From Gambelia wislizenii (Eukaryota; Chordata; Lepidosauria; Squamata; Crotaphytidae): a DNA stretch of 64,000 nt. The notes beneath the pieces are model-generated. The model had not been told where the DNA came from and did not search any database. It saw only the letters and a list, made by a program, of their open reading frames with translations. The DNA lies in NCBI GenBank assembly GCA_030847615.1, contig JAUMIR010000002.1, positions 200,305,809 through 200,369,808 of the forward strand, given 5' to 3'. Position numbers and translations under genes: made by a program. How positions within the stretch are numbered: position 1 is the stretch's first letter; the number at the start of each line of letters is the position of its first letter. This document shows, piece after piece, positions 63,199 to 64,000 of the stretch.

Positions 63199-64000
63199 TG
63201 CAGGGGTGCCAGGATGGTAGTGTGGGAGCCAGTTTGTACTGTCATTAGGCTTGAGTGGTAATAGGATTTCAAAAAGATGTAACTTCAGGGTACAAATGGG
63301 AACTCTCTTCTATAAAGTAGATTTATTTTGCAAAGCAAAGCTGACAGTGCAGGAAGTTTTTGTGTTGGAGCATTTAAATGTGCAAACATCACCTGCAGAC
63401 TAAGATGGTACAACCCAGGGAAGGTTTCACCATGATTCTGATGTCCCACAGATTGTCCCAAGGTTTAGAGAGAGATTTAATTGGGAAATATCCTAGAATT
63501 ATGAATAGCTTTTGGGCAGAATCCTGTTGATGTTGTCTGACTATATCCCTTGGTTACACTACAATAAGTATTGCTTTCAGGTGTTGCACAAGGAGGTAAC
63601 CAGTGCCCTCTTGCACAATGCCTCTGCCCCAGCAGTGCAACAGTATCCAGATAGCTCCTTAGTGCATTTCCAGGCCTGGAAACACCCCTATGGTCAAATA
63701 GTGGCCGAGAGTGGGGCTGCAGCAAGGAGCAATCTGGCTGCCATTGCACTGCTGGGGAAGAAAGAGCAACCTTTACCTCCACAGCCACCAACCTAAGGAC
63801 ACTAGCAGTGTTACACTCTGCCCGTGGTCAAAGAGGATCTTGGCTTTTCTTTCCTAGGTATTTCTTACTCTGAGACTATGTTAAATTTCAGTGGCACAAC
63901 GTGTTGATAGTTCAGGCCAAACAGCTAAAATATTTTCATTTGTTTCTGTTTTCTTTTTCTGATCTTTATGCCTTTGAATTGATTGATGGCAGCGGTTTTA
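63199..64000. other. Intron 23 to end of window, with a foldback repeat
   Basis: 63627-63667 and ~63720-63757 are imperfect inverted copies containing the exact pair CCCCAGCAGTGCAA / TTGCACTGCTGGGG. The palindrome TTTCCAGGCCTGGAAA lies between them at 63667-63682. Otherwise nothing; no further ABCC3 exon is visible. Confidence 0.5.

Noticed and set aside
60407..64000. Search for the next ABCC3 exon (RFY...RQLKRLES type)
   Set aside because: No such text in any frame; it lies downstream of the window.

Overview
The window is vertebrate nuclear DNA, most likely from a squamate reptile (a lizard). I infer this from a split ABC-transporter gene with GT-AG introns lying in dense CR1, L2-like and several L1 LINEs, Penelope-like elements, tRNA-derived SINEs and many short inverted-repeat DNA transposons. 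Species cannot be fixed from the sequence alone.

The one host gene is ABCC3 (MRP3), on the + strand. Sixteen consecutive internal exons (9626 to 60406) join with compatible phases into 863 codons without a stop. They run from the linker before TMD1, through TMD1, all of NBD1 and the acidic linker, into the first part of TMD2. By analogy with mammalian ABCC1/ABCC3 they are about exons 8 to 23. The upstream exons (TMD0, L0) and the downstream exons (rest of TMD2, NBD2) lie outside. Exon sequences look intact, so the gene is probably functional. Nearly everything else is intron.

Layout. 1-9.6 kb (intron 7): truncated CR1, a short LINE insertion with a 26-bp target duplication, Tigger-like MITEs, one copy of a ~0.6 kb TIR element and a ~300 bp foldback element. 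9.6-25.4 kb: exons 8-13. Intron 9 holds an inverted-repeat Penelope-type remnant with hammerhead-like motifs, split by an antisense L1 that has lost its RT core, then a second ~0.6 kb TIR element and two hAT elements. 25.4-34.9 kb (intron 13): a Penelope-like element with inverted terminal repeats, split by a nearly complete sense L1 of 5.2 kb. 34.9-45.8 kb: exons 14 and 15, and a nest of four element types at 38.36-41.42 kb. 45.8-53.5 kb: exons 16-21 (NBD1 and linker). 53.7-56.9 kb (intron 21): a recent antisense L1 with a perfect 29-bp target duplication. 58.1-60.4 kb: exons 22 and 23; the rest is intron 23.

The most interesting signals are (i) two different Penelope-type inverted repeats, each carrying paired hammerhead-ribozyme-like cores; (ii) a family of ~0.6 kb TIR elements with six copies in this gene, all keeping an identical CCAATCAG box; and (iii) the depth of nesting, which gives relative insertion ages. 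I saw no tRNA or rRNA genes, CRISPR arrays or prokaryotic-type systems.
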